Source: DASVFB01 sp963815965 (GTDB lineage Bacteria > Actinomycetota > Thermoleophilia > Gaiellales > Gaiellaceae). Taken from it: a stretch of 64,000 nucleotides of DNA. The notes below the pieces were generated by a model. It did not search any database. It worked only from the letters and a program-made list of their open reading frames with translations, and was not told the DNA's origin. Where the stretch lies: assembly GCA_963815965.1 (NCBI GenBank), contig CAWFIT010000001.1, positions 1,116,001 to 1,180,000 on the forward strand, given 5' to 3'. Both the position numbers and the translations under genes were made by a program. This document shows positions 18,541 to 27,984 of the stretch, in pieces (the first letter of the stretch is position 1; every line of letters starts with the position of its first letter).

Positions 18541-18903
18541 ATGCCCGCGCCGGAGGACACGACCTCCCACGCCGGGCGGCCGCCGCAGCACCCGGACGTC
18601 GACATCGCCGCTCTCTACGCGAGGTTGCAGGAGGAGGTCGTTCGCACGCGCGGCGGCGGGGAGGATCTGGCCGGGCTGCGCGACCTCGCGGAGCGGCACT
18701 GGGCCGTTTCGGCCAAGCGGCCTCTCACGCGGCGCCCGGGGTTGAGAGGAGCGCTTGTCTACCCGGTGAAGAAGCTGCTTCGCCCTCTGCTCCGCTGGTA
18801 CGTCGAGCCGCTCGTGTACGAGCAGCGCATGTTCAACTCTGCGCTGCTGCAACTGATCGACGGGCTGTTGGAGCGCGAGGCGCGCGACCGCGAGCGCAAG
18901 TGA
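18541..18903 (+). CDS. Unknown 120-residue protein preceding a GT4 gene
   Basis: No named family recognised. The N-terminus is short and polar, followed by VDIAALYARLQEEVVRTRGG, a helix-rich segment similar to the leader helices found at the N-terminus of many capsule glycosyltransferases and methyltransferases. Then comes a basic amphipathic stretch (VYPVKKLLRPLLRWYVEPLV) and a helical tail (FNSALLQLIDGLLEREARDR). It could be a membrane-surface-binding or oligomerising partner for the downstream glycosyltransferase, with which it shares an overlapping stop/start at 18900-18903. It has its own leaderless promoter and is intact. Confidence 0.7.
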   Translation: MPAPEDTTSHAGRPPQHPDVDIAALYARLQEEVVRTRGGGEDLAGLRDLAERHWAVSAKRPLTRRPGLRGALVYPVKKLLRPLLRWYVEPLVYEQRMFNSALLQLIDGLLEREARDRERK

Positions 18904-20045
18904 GGGTTGCGTACTACAGCCCGATGCCGCCGGAACGCTCGGGCATCGCCGCTACTCGGCGCTGCTCGTTCCCGCGCTTCGCAGGCGCCTCGACCTCGAG
19001 ATCGCCCCTCGTGGAAGAGCGCGAACGGCGAAGTCGCGCTCTATCACATGGGTAACGACCCGACGGTCCACGGCTGGATCCTCGAACAGCTCCGGCGCCG
19101 CCCCGGCGTCGTCGTGCTCCACGACTTCGTCCTGCACCATCTTGTTGCGGGGCTGACGCTCGGCGCAAGGACCGCCGCGGTTACCTCGCGGCGATGGAAC
19201 GCGACGCCGGTGTCGCCGGGCGGCTCCTGGCCCTCGGCGTGGTCGACGGTTGCATCCCTCCGCTCTGGGATGCGCGGCCCAGGACTTTCCGCTCTGCGGC
19301 GAGGTGCTCGAGCTGGCGACGGGTCTCGTCGTCCATTCCCAGTTCGTCGAGCGGCGGGCGCGGGAGCACGGGTACGACCGGCCCGTCCAGCAGGTGCCGA
19401 TGCCTGCTTGGCCGGTGCCGGCGGTCGAGCCGTGCGACGTCGAAGGGTCGCCGGTGTTCGGCGCGTTCGGTCACATGAACTCGTCGAAGCGCATTCCGCA
19501 GCTGCTCCGCGCGTTCGGCCGGTTCCGCGCCTCGCACGCGGGCGCACGGCTGTTGCTCGTCGGTTCGGTTGCGCCTGAGCTCGATCTCGAATGGCGAATC
19601 GACCATGCGGGGCTCGTGGACGCAGTCGTGCGGGAGGACTGGGTCTCGGAGGAGCGGCTGTGGTCGCTGGTCGAGCGAGTCGACGCCGTCGTCTCGCTTC
19701 GCTCGCCGACGATGGGCGAGACGTCGGCGATGGTGGTTAGAGCGCTGACTCTCGGCAAGCCCGTCGTCGTATCGGACGTCGGTCGTTCACCGAGTTGCCG
19801 GACGGCGTCGCGCTCAAGGTCGCGCCGGACGAGCGCGAGGTCGACCGGCTCGTCGCCGCGATGGAGATGTTCGAGCAGCCCGGCGTACGCGAGGCCATGG
19901 GCTCGCCGGCGCGCGAGCGCGCATCGAGTGAGCATGATCTCGAGCACGTTGCGGATCTCTACGCGGCGGTGCTCGAGACGCACAGATCGCGTGACCTTGT
20001 GCCGAACGTCGCGGGCGACGAGCGCCAGGTGGGCGGACGTTCGCC
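18900..20045 (+). CDS. GT4 glycosyltransferase (frameshifted; 3' end approximate)
   Basis: GTG 18900 gives VRVAYYSPMPPERSGIA, followed after an indel by YSALLVPALRRRLDLEI. Further blocks are VALYHMGNDPTVHGWILEQL, PGVVVLHDFVLHHLVAGLTL (a characteristic element of this GT4 subgroup), LATGLVVHSQFVERRAREHG, FGAFGHMNSSKRIPQLLRAF, ARLLLVGSVAPELDLEWRI, MGETSAMVVRALTLGKPVVV and ERASSEHDLEHVADLYAAVL. The usual C-terminal EGFG loop is replaced by the MGETSAMV region, common in this branch. Indels lie near 18951, 18998, 19175, 19270 and 19785. It overlaps the unknown small gene upstream and abuts the next membrane gene; the exact stop could not be fixed. Confidence 0.7.
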
Positions 20046-22015
20046 GTGCGAGCTGTTCCGGCCTGGGCGTGGGTGGCCAGCGTCGTCGTCGTCTCGGCCG
20101 CCGTTCGCTTCTGGCTCGCGCGCCGGATGGTCGCGCCGTGGATCATGGTCGACGAGCTGATCTACTCGGAGCTCGCGAAGAGCTTCGCCGCGGACGGCCG
20201 GTTCCTGATCCGGGACGTCCCGGCCGGCGGCGTACGGAGTCGTCTATCCCGCGCTGATCAGCCCGGCGTACCGAGCCTTCGCCTCGGTGCCGGACGCGTA
20301 CGAGGCCGCGAAGGCGATCAACTCGGTAGTGTGTCGCTCGCCGCCATGCCGGCGTATCTCCTCGCGCAGCGCGTGCTCGACCAGCCGTTCGCCGTTGCGG
20401 CGGCGGCGCTGTCCGTTGCGATCCCGTCGCTCGTCTACACGGGCATGTTGATGACCGAGAACGCGTTCTACCCGATCTTCTGTTCGTCGTGCTCGTGCTC
20501 GTGCGCATGCTCGAGCGGCCGACCCGGCTCAACCAGCCGGGCTGCTCGCGCTCTGCGTGGTGGCATACGAGACGCGCCAGCAGGCGCTTGCGCTCTTCCC
20601 GGCCGTGCTGACGGCGCGCTGCTCGGGCCGGCGCGGCCTGGGTCGCTTCCGCGTCCTCTACGGCGTTTCGGCCGCCGCGGCGGTCCTCGCGGTGGCCGTC
20701 GAGGCGGCGCGTGGGAAGGGCCGCTGGCGCTGCTCGGCGCCTACGAGACGGCGGGCAGGCATGGCTACTCCGTCGCCGGGGTGACGAAGTGGCTCCTGTG
20801 GCACGTCGCCGAGCTCGACCTGTATCTCGGCGTCGCCCCTCGTGGCCTTTCTCGTCCTCGTCGTCTCCTGGAAGGGCCTCGAGCCGCGCAACGCGCGTAT
20901 CTCGCCGCGACCGCCGCCGTCTCGGCGTGGCTCGTCCTCGAGGTCGCGGCGTTCGCGTCACTTCCCTCGGTGACGCGCGTCGAGAGCGGAACATGTTCTA
21001 CGTCGCGCCCCGCTTCCTGATCGCGTTGCTCCTGTGGCTCCAGCTGGGAGCGCCGCGGCCGAAGCCGGCGACGGCGCGTCGCCTTGGCGCGGCCTGCTGG
21101 TCGCCGCGCTTCCCTTCGCGCGGCTGATCGGCGTGCAGATCGTGTCGGACACGCTCGCGCTCGTGCCGTGGTGGCGGTTGAGGACCACGGGGTGAGCCTC
21201 AACGAGACCGGGTCCCCTCGACGATTTTGCGCTTGCGGCTGGAGCGCTGTTCGTCCTCGTTCCGAGGCGGTACCCGTCGCGCTGCCCGTCCTCGTGCTCG
21301 TTTACTTCGTCGCTGCGCAGCGGGCCGATCGAGAACCCCACGACCTCCGTGTCGCGCGACGCGCTCGCCCAGGGATCCGTTCGGTGCCGAAGGACTGGAT
21401 CGACCGCGGGTGCCGAAGGGCGCGGGTCGCGGCGATCTGGACGGGCAAAACAAACATCCATGCCATCTGGGAGAACGAGTTTTTCAACCGACGAGTCGGT
21501 GACGTCTACGACGTCGGCCGCCCAGCCAGGCGGTCTCGCCTCGACCCCGGTGCGGGTCGCGGACGACGGCAAGTGACCGACGCGGGGGCGGCCGTTGCGC
21601 GCGCAGTACGTCCTCGCCGACGGCACGTCGACGTAACGGCGTCAGGCTCGCTTCGGACCGGGCTGCCCGGCCTGAACCTGTGGGAAGTACGCGGACCCGT
21701 TCGGGCGCTGACGGGGTCACCGGGCTGTATGCGAACGACACTTGGTCCGGTCGGGTCCTCATAACGCGGCGCGGGTGCGGTGGCGGCGCTGTCCGCGTCA
21801 GGCTGGTCGGCGACCCCAGCCTCTTCAAGCGTGGGCAGACGGTGCGCTCGAACGGAGTGACGCGCTCGATCTTCCCGGGTCCCAACGCCGATGACAGTTC
21901 CGCTGGTCGGTTGCCGTGCGCGGTTCACGGTCTCGCCGACGACGATCCCGGGGGGCCCGAAAAGCGGCGGCTCGGCATCCACTTCGTGAGCTTCGAGTAT
22001 CTCCCGCCGAAGTGA
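20046..22015 (+). CDS. Large polytopic membrane protein, GT39/GT-C-like, with C-terminal extracytoplasmic domain (frameshifted)
   Basis: From GTG 20046: AWVASVVVVSAAVRFWLARR, then WIMVDELIYSELAKSFAADG. This DE-containing first loop is typical of GT-C membrane glycosyltransferases. Then come AAMPAYLLAQRVLDQPFAVA, ALSVAIPSLVYTGMLMTENA (TENAFYP) and more helices; the C-terminal part is polar and beta-rich (DTWSGRVLITRR, GGAVRVRLVGDPSLFKRGQT, HFVSFEYLPPK). The layout matches the two minus-strand proteins at 25794-30175 (YLLA..., LEPVAYP, then a beta-rich tail), so the three may be one family. I infer glycan transfer on the outer face of the membrane; no substrate is evident. More than six indels are present. 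The stop overlaps the start of the next gene. Confidence 0.6.
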
Positions 22016-23074
22016 GAGTCGCATTCGACGTCGCACCGCTGTCGCATCCCCGTGCGGTGTGACCAACTACATGCTCGCGTCGCCTGCGCGGTCTTGTCGA
22101 TGAGGCGCCGAGGTCGTGGTCTTCGCGCCGGTCTCCGTGCGCGGCAAGCGAATCGTCGAGGAAGCGCTCGCAGGCATCGACGTCGAGCGGCGCCTGCTGA
22201 CATTCCCGTTCGCCCATTCGTGGCGGACGAGCTGGTCGCGTTTGCAGCGGCCGGCGGCCGAGCGATGGCTCGGCCGCTTCGACGTCCTCCACTTCTCGGA
22301 CTGGATGTATCCGCCGCAGCGCGCCGGCGTCCGGGCAACGACGATCCACGACCTCGTTCCGCTGCGCTTTCCGGAGTGGACGACGGGCGAACGGCGCGGA
22401 TGCACGGCGCGAAGTACCGCAACGCCGCGAGACGTCCGAATGATCATGTGCAACTCGCAGTACACGGCGCGCGACGTCGCGAGACCTGCTGGGCGTTCCG
22501 GCGGAGCGGCTCCGCGTCGCGCACCCGCGCCGGCAGCCGTGTTCACGGCGACGGGGAGCGGGCCGACCTCGGGCGGCCGTACGTGCTCTCGGTGGCGACG
22601 CTCGAGCCGCGGAAGAACCTCGAGACGCTGCTCGAGGCGCATGCGCTGCTCGACGGCGAACTCGCGCTCGCCGCGGTCGGCGCGGCGGCTGGGGACCGCA
22701 GCCGCGTCTCGACCGGCCGGGCGTATCGCGCTCGGCCACGTGGACGACGGGAGCTCGCGCGGCTGTATCGGGCGCGGCCGTCTTCGTTTTCCGTCGCGTT
22801 TCGAGGGCTTCGGCATCCCGGTGCTCGAGGCGATGGCCAGCGGCATGCCGGCCGTGGTCTCCGCGCATCCGTCGCTGGACGAGGCGTGCGGAGATGCAGC
22901 CGTGCGCGTCGATCCCAAGCGCTGCCGAAGAGATCGCAGACGCGATCGGCGAGGCGATCGCGCAACGCGGCGAGCTGGTGTCCGCGGGCTCGAGCATGCA
23001 TCGCGGTTCACGTGGGAGGGAGGGCGGGGATCCGGGCTGCGTACGTGGAAGCGGCTGCGAAACACTCGAAGCGA
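22012..23074 (+). CDS. GT4 glycosyltransferase, first of three in tandem (frameshifted)
   Basis: GTG 22012 begins VRVAFDVAPLSHPR. Blocks in changing frames are VVVFAPVSVRGKRIVEEALA, DVLHFSDWMYPPQRAGVRAT, IHDLVPLRFPEWTT, MCNSQYTARDVAR, PYVLSVATLEPRKNLETLLE, LALAAVGA, FPSRFEGFGIPVLEAMASGM (donor loop) and PAVVSAHPSLDEACGDAAVR. The order is that of a complete GT4 enzyme of about 350 residues. Its close resemblance to the next two genes suggests tandem duplication and divergence. At least seven indels; the 3' end is approximate because no stop is readable before the next ATG at 23075. Confidence 0.7.
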
Positions 23075-24042
23075 TGCGCGTCGGCATCGACGTCTCGCCG
23101 CTTCGGCAGACGCGCGCGGGCACGGCGCGCTACCTCCGAGGCCTGCTGCCGCAGCTCGAGCGGCCGTCGAGGTCGAGCGCCTTGGCCTTCGGCGGCCGGG
23201 CCGACCGCGACGATCGCGCGCGACGCGCTCTGGTATCCCGCTCGGGCTACCGCCGTCGCGCGGGGTCGGTCGACGTCCTCCACTGCCCGAGCTACCGGGG
23301 CCCGATGCGCGCCCGTCGCCCGTCGTCGTCACCGTGCACGACCTCGCCGTGCTGCGGCACCCCGAGGCCTTCAACCGCTGGACCCGGACGTACAGCCGCA
23401 TCTTGGTGCCGCGCGTCGTGCGCGCGGCCAGCGCGTGATCGCCGTCTCCGAGTTCACCGAGCGGGAGATCGATGGAGCTGCTCGGCGTGCCGGAGGAGCG
23501 CGGTCCGCGTCGTGCCGAACGCCGTCGGTGATCCGTTCGCGCCGCGGCGCAAGCCGCGGAGGGGGAATACGTGCTCGCGGTCGGAACGGTGGAGCCGCGC
23601 AAGAACCTGCCGCGCCTCGCGCGGGCGGCCGAGCTCGCGGGTCTGGAGCTGCGCGTCGCCGGCGCATGCGGGGCTGGGGCGACGTCGGTGCCAACGGCGA
23701 CGGCGTCCGCTTGCTCGGCTTCGTCGCGACGACGAGCTCGCGCGGCTGTACCGGGAGCGCTCTGCGTCGCGTATCCGTCGCTGTACGAGGGCTTCGGCAT
23801 CCCCGTGCTCGAGGCGCTCGCGTGCGGCGCGCCCGTCGTGACGAGCGCCGGGACCGCGATGGAGGAGGTCGCGGACGGCGCGGCCGTGCTCGTCGATCCG
23901 CTCGACCCGATGCCATCGCCGCCGGGATCCGCGAGGCATCGGCGGCGGGACGAGCTGGCGGGCTCGGGCCGGAGCGCGCGCGCAGTTCTCGTGGCGGGCG
24001 AGCGCGGAAGCGACGGCGGCCGTCTATCGGGAGGTCGCGTGA
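23075..24042 (+). CDS. GT4 glycosyltransferase, second of three in tandem (frameshifted)
   Basis: ATG 23075 gives MRVGIDVSPLRQTRAGTARY, then DVLHCPSYRGP, VVVTVHDLAVLRHPEAFNRW, ILVPRVVRAA, RVIAVSEFTEREI, YVLAVGTVEPRKNLPRLARA, NGDGVRLLGFV, YPSLYEGFGIPVLEALACGA and PVVTSAGTAMEEVADGAAVL. It is a retaining GT-B glycosyltransferase, most similar in layout to mannosyltransferases of capsule loci. Indels are spaced about every 100-150 bases but no motif is missing. The TGA at 24040-24042 overlaps the GTG of the following GT4 gene, indicating coupled translation. Confidence 0.75.
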
Positions 24043-25044
24043 CGCCGCCCCTCGTTTGATCGACGCCGACGTGCTGGGCCGCGAGCGCACCGGCGACGAG
24101 ACGTACGTGCAGAACCTGCTGAGGCGCTGCCGGAGGCCGCGGGGAACCACGCTCCGCTTCGCCGCAGTCACGCGGCATCCCGAGCTCGTCCCGAGCGGCG
24201 TCGAGGCGATCGAGCTCCCAGCCCGCAGACAGGAGCTGCGGATGGCCTGGACGCTGCCGCGGCTCCTGCGGCGCGTGCGGCCGGCGCTCGCGCACTTCCA
24301 GCACGCCTGCCACTTGGGTGTCCGTGCCCCGCGGTCGTGACTGTGCATGATCTGTCGTTCGAGCGCGACCCGCAAGTGATGGGCGCCGGGACCGCTTCGT
24401 CTTCCGCACCGTCGTCCCGCGCTCCGTGCGCCGCGCTTCCCGCGTGTTCGCCGTCTCAGAGCGGACGCGGCGCGACCTGATGGAGCTGTACGGAACGCCG
24501 GCGGAGAAGGTCGTCGTGACGCCGAACGGCGTCGACCGGCTTTCACTCCGGGCGGAAGGCCGGACGGCTACCTCCTGTTCGTCGGCGCGATCCGCGGCGG
24601 AAGAACCCGCTCGCCGCGGTCGCCGCGGAGGAGCTCGGGCGTCCGGCTCGTGGTCGCGGGCCCGAAAAAGAGCCTTCGCTCGCCCGCGAGCTCGAGCGCC
24701 GAGGCGCAGAGCTCCACGGCTATGTCGAGAAGCCGGCGCTCGCGGAGCTGTACCGCCGCGCCGCCTGCCTCGTCCTGCCGTCGCGGTACGAAGGGTTCGG
24801 ACTGCCCATGCTCGAAGCGATGGCGTGCGGCACGCCGGTCGTCGCCGCCGACGAGCCGGCTCTACGCGAGGTCGGAGGCGACGCGGCCGTCTACGCGAAT
24901 GACGGGCGGCTTCGCCGACGCGATTCGACGAACGTTGAGCGACCGCGACGCACGCGCACGAGCGGGACTCGCACGCGCGCGGCTCTTCTCGTGGGAAGAG
25001 AGCGCTCGGCGCGCCGTCGCGGCCTATCGCGAGGGATCGGGTGA
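24039..25044 (+). CDS. GT4 glycosyltransferase, third of three in tandem (frameshifted)
   Basis: GTG 24039, then LIDADVLGRERTGDETYVQN, VVTVHDLSFERDPQVMG, RFVFRTVVPRSVRRASRVFA, VSERTRRDLMELYGTPAEKV, VVTPNGVD, YLLFVGAIR, ELHGYVEKPALAELYRRAA, CLVLPSRYEGFGLPMLEAMA, PVVAADEPALREVGGDAAVY and FSWEESARRAVAAYREGSG. This is a full GT4 set of motifs. The N-terminal ERTGDETYV differs from its two neighbours, so its acceptor probably differs. Indels lie near 24060, 24130, 24330, 24385, 24540, 24600, 24670 and 24900. The stop overlaps the start of the GT2 gene at 25041. Confidence 0.75.
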
Positions 25045-25799
25045 CGCGCGTCTCGGCCGTCGTCGTCTCGCAGGGGACGCCTCGGAGCTGCCGGCTTCGC
25101 TCGCGGCGCTCGCGCCGCAGGTGGACGAGCTCGTCGTCGTCGCAAACGTCCCGGGTAGCGTCGGAGAGACGCCCGCGGGAACGCGCGTGCTCGAGAACGA
25201 GCGGCCGCAGGGTTTCGCGGCGAACGCCAACCGAGGCATCGCCGAGACCGCGGGGAGTTCGTCGTGCTCGCCAACCCGGACGCCGTGGCCGAGCCCGGCG
25301 CCGTCGACGCGCTGCCGCGTTCGCCGATGCGAATCCCCGTTGCGGCGTCGCCGGCCCGCGCATGCTCGGCTCGGACGGCGGGCTCGTGCCGTCCCGCCGC
25401 CGCTTCCCGACGGTGCGCGGAACGCTCGTTCGTCGAACGCCGGTACGGCGCCTGCTCCCGCCGCTCGAGCGGCAGCGCGACCACTACCACCTCGGCGAGG
25501 AGCCGACCGAGCCGGTGCAGGCTGACTGGCTGCTGGGAGGCTTCATCCTGGTCCGACGACGGATGTTCGACGAGCTCGGCGGCTTCGACTCGGGCTTCCG
25601 GCTCTACGGCGAGGACATCGACGTCTGTTACCGCGCTGCGAAGGCCGGCTGGGAGCGCTGGTACGTGCCCGCGGCGGTCGTCCACCATGTCTGGAAGCGG
25701 GAGACAGACGTGCGCTTCTTCACGCGGCGGACGCTTTGGCACTGGCGCGGCATCGCGCGCTTCGTGCGGAAGCATCCCGAGACGCTTGGACGTCTATGA
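25041..25799 (+). CDS. GT2 glycosyltransferase, rhamnosyltransferase (WbbL)-like
   Basis: GTG 25041 opens TRVSAVVVSQG. After early indels come ELPASLAALAPQVDELVVVA, RPQGFAANANRGIAETAG (the FaaNxNxG motif of WbbL-type enzymes), FVVLANPDAVAEPGAVDAL (the NPD acidic metal site), VAGPRMLGSDGGLVPSRRRF, VQADWLLGGFILVRRRMFDE, FDSGFRLYGEDIDVCYRAAK (ED motif for catalysis) and PAAVVHHVWKRETDVRFF. This is the standard set for inverting rhamnosyl/galactofuranosyl-type GT2 enzymes. The 3' end overlaps the end of the convergent membrane gene by 6 bases. Confidence 0.8.
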   Translation: MTRVSAVVVSQGTPRSCRLRSRRSRRRWTSSSSSQTSRVASERRPRERACSRTSGRRVSRRTPTEASPRPRGVRRARQPGRRGRARRRRRAAAFADANPRCGVAGPRMLGSDGGLVPSRRRFPTVRGTLVRRTPVRRLLPPLERQRDHYHLGEEPTEPVQADWLLGGFILVRRRMFDELGGFDSGFRLYGEDIDVCYRAAKAGWERWYVPAAVVHHVWKRETDVRFFTRRTLWHWRGIARFVRKHPETLGRL

Positions 25800-27984
25800 C
25801 CCGGGTGCGCTCGGAGTCACCGTGTATTCGACGTTCGCGCCGAGGTCCCGCGGGTCGCCGATCCGCGGATCGCGCTCGTGCGGAAACGGCGTCACATGCG
25901 TCTCGACGCGGAAGGGCGGGGGAGGCGCGTCGAAGGCGAACTCGTGGTCGAGATCGTTGCCGACTCGCACTGTCCGGGTGGCGACGACGCGCCCCATCAC
26001 GGGTTGCAGCCCGAACGGCCCGGTTGCCAACGCCAGCGTCCCTATCGTCACTCGGACCGTCGCCGGGTAGCGTCGCGCCGCGCCGGTCCGGAAGACGTGC
26101 ACCCTGACTTTGCTAGGCCCAACAGGTGTCAGCGAGTACTGGTTGAGGGCCGTGATGCGGCTTGCCCCAGCCGTCCGCATAGACCCCTTCGACCGACTGG
26201 CGCAAACGTAGCGGCGGCGCGATGCGAACCAGCGTCCACGTTCGCGCCCCGCGTGCGCCGTGATGAACCTTGCGGTCGAGAACGCGCCCCACGGGTGTGA
26301 CACCGGAATCCGCGACGACGTACTCGACGCCCTCGGCCGGGACGAGCCGACCGTCCGTCGAGGCGGGCGTCGGGACAAATGTCGGCCCCGGCCCGGGCGC
26401 CGTCCCGTCCAGGCTCCAGAGGTGCAGAAGCGACCGGTTCCAGAACTCGAGCTGGAGCAGGTCGCTCGGATCCTCGATCGACTGCCCGAGGTAGTAGACC
26501 TGCGCGCCGTTCGGCGCGGCGCGGTCGACCCAGTCGAGCGGGCGTGGCATGGTGGCGAGCAGCGAGCTCGCGGCCTTGTGGGCTGACCGCACGAAGCTGA
26601 TCTCGCCGAACGCGTTCCAGGACAAGACCAGCGCCGCTGCGATGACTGCCACCGTCGCGGCGGCCGTTCGCGAGGCGAAGCGGAGGAACAGCAGCAGCGC
26701 TGTCGAGGCGAGCGTGAGCACGACCAGCAGGGATTTCACGCCGGCTGGAGCAAGGCCGAAGGCGCGGTGAAGGCCCGGCAGAACCGCGAGTCCAGGCGCG
26801 TCGAAGAAGGCAGGGATGTCCATGTGGTATGGAGTCGTCGTCACGAGGTAGAGCACGAGCACCGTCCCCGCGAATAGCGCGATCAGCGACGGCCGGCGAC
26901 GGTCGAAAACGACAGCCGTCCCGACGAAGAGCAGCGGAGCGAGATAGATGAGGTTCCGCTCGGTGAACTCGGTGAGGCCAAGCGTCGTGACATACGCCGA
27001 CTTCGCGGCCGCGTAGACGCCGAACGAGACGAACATGGTGATGATGAGCGAAGTGAGCGCACGACGCTCGCGGGGCCGCGGCTCGCCGCGAGAGCTCCCC
27101 AGCACGGTGAAACCCGCGATCACAGGGAGGACGCCGACGCCGATTGTCAGCGCGCCGACCGACCGCAGGCCGTACGTGATCATGTGGCCGCGGGAGTGTT
27201 CCGTCGCGAACGACCAGACGTGGCTGTAGTGCGCGAGGATCATGTCGCCGATAACGGCAGCGCCGATCGCGAGGACGATGAAGGCGGTCCAGTGCCGGCG
27301 GCTCCAACTTCGGCGAACAGCGCGCCCTCCCTCGCCGGTGAACCAGAAGAGCGCAGCCGCCGCGACCGCGCCCGCGATGAGCACGAGGAGCTGTGACCGC
27401 ATCAGTGGTGCGATCAGGGACGCCACGACCGCGGCCGCAGTCCACGCGGGGCGGCGCGTGACGAGCGCCTTCGCGACGAGGTAGAAGCACAGCGCCGCCC
27501 ATGGATACGCAACGGGCTCGAGAAGCAGCATCGACGAGTACGCCAGCGCAGGGATCATCGCCGAGCCGGCCGCAGCGAACAACGCCCAGCCCCTTGAGAC
27601 GGTCATTCGCGCGAGGAGGTACGTCGGGAAGACGACAGCGGTCATCGACACGACGCCGATCGCCTTTGCGACGCCGTACGCCCGAGCGGTGTCGTGGAGC
27701 CACCAAGCCGGGGCGATCAGGTAGGCGTAGAACGAGTCGAACCCGTAGGGAACCGTCCTCCACGCCTCGTGCCCGGTCGAAGCCACCGCCCGCGAGAGCG
27801 CGGCCCGCTCGTACTCGTCGCTGTTCAGCCAGGGTGTGATGTTCCCCCACGCCTCCCAGCCGTAGAACAGGCAGAGCCAGAAGAAGACGGTGACGATCGG
27901 TAGGGCGGCGCTGAGCCCGGCCCTCAGTCGCGACCGGGCCGCGGGCGCGGGGGCAGGCACTGTTTTCGGCTCGGCGACCTCCAC
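25794..27984 (-). CDS. Large polytopic membrane protein, GT39-like, with C-terminal beta-rich domain
   Basis: GTG 27984. The first 623 codons are intact; one indel near 26155 then leads to the stop at 25794. A hydrophobic start (LPIVTVFFWLCLFYGWEAWG) is followed by the loop NITPWLNSDEYERAALSRAV. The SDEYER acidic motif sits where GT-C enzymes carry their catalytic Asp/Glu. Then come about ten helices including FAAAGSAMIPALAYSSMLLL, EPVAYPWAALCFYLVAKALV and FTERNLIYLAPLLFVGTAVV. The C-terminal third is outside the membrane (PRPLDWVDRAAPNGAQVYYL) and ends in a beta-rich tail (VHVFRTGAARRYPATVRVTI). It is a direct paralogue of the next gene, with which it shares a one-base stop/start overlap. 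Function as a lipid-linked-sugar-dependent transferase is inferred. Confidence 0.7.

Noticed and set aside
22067..25363. A 1098-codon open frame on the minus strand
   Set aside because: It is antisense to three GT4 genes whose motifs are clear on the plus strand, and its product is an arginine/proline-rich sequence without any recognisable motif. Long shadows are expected at this GC content.
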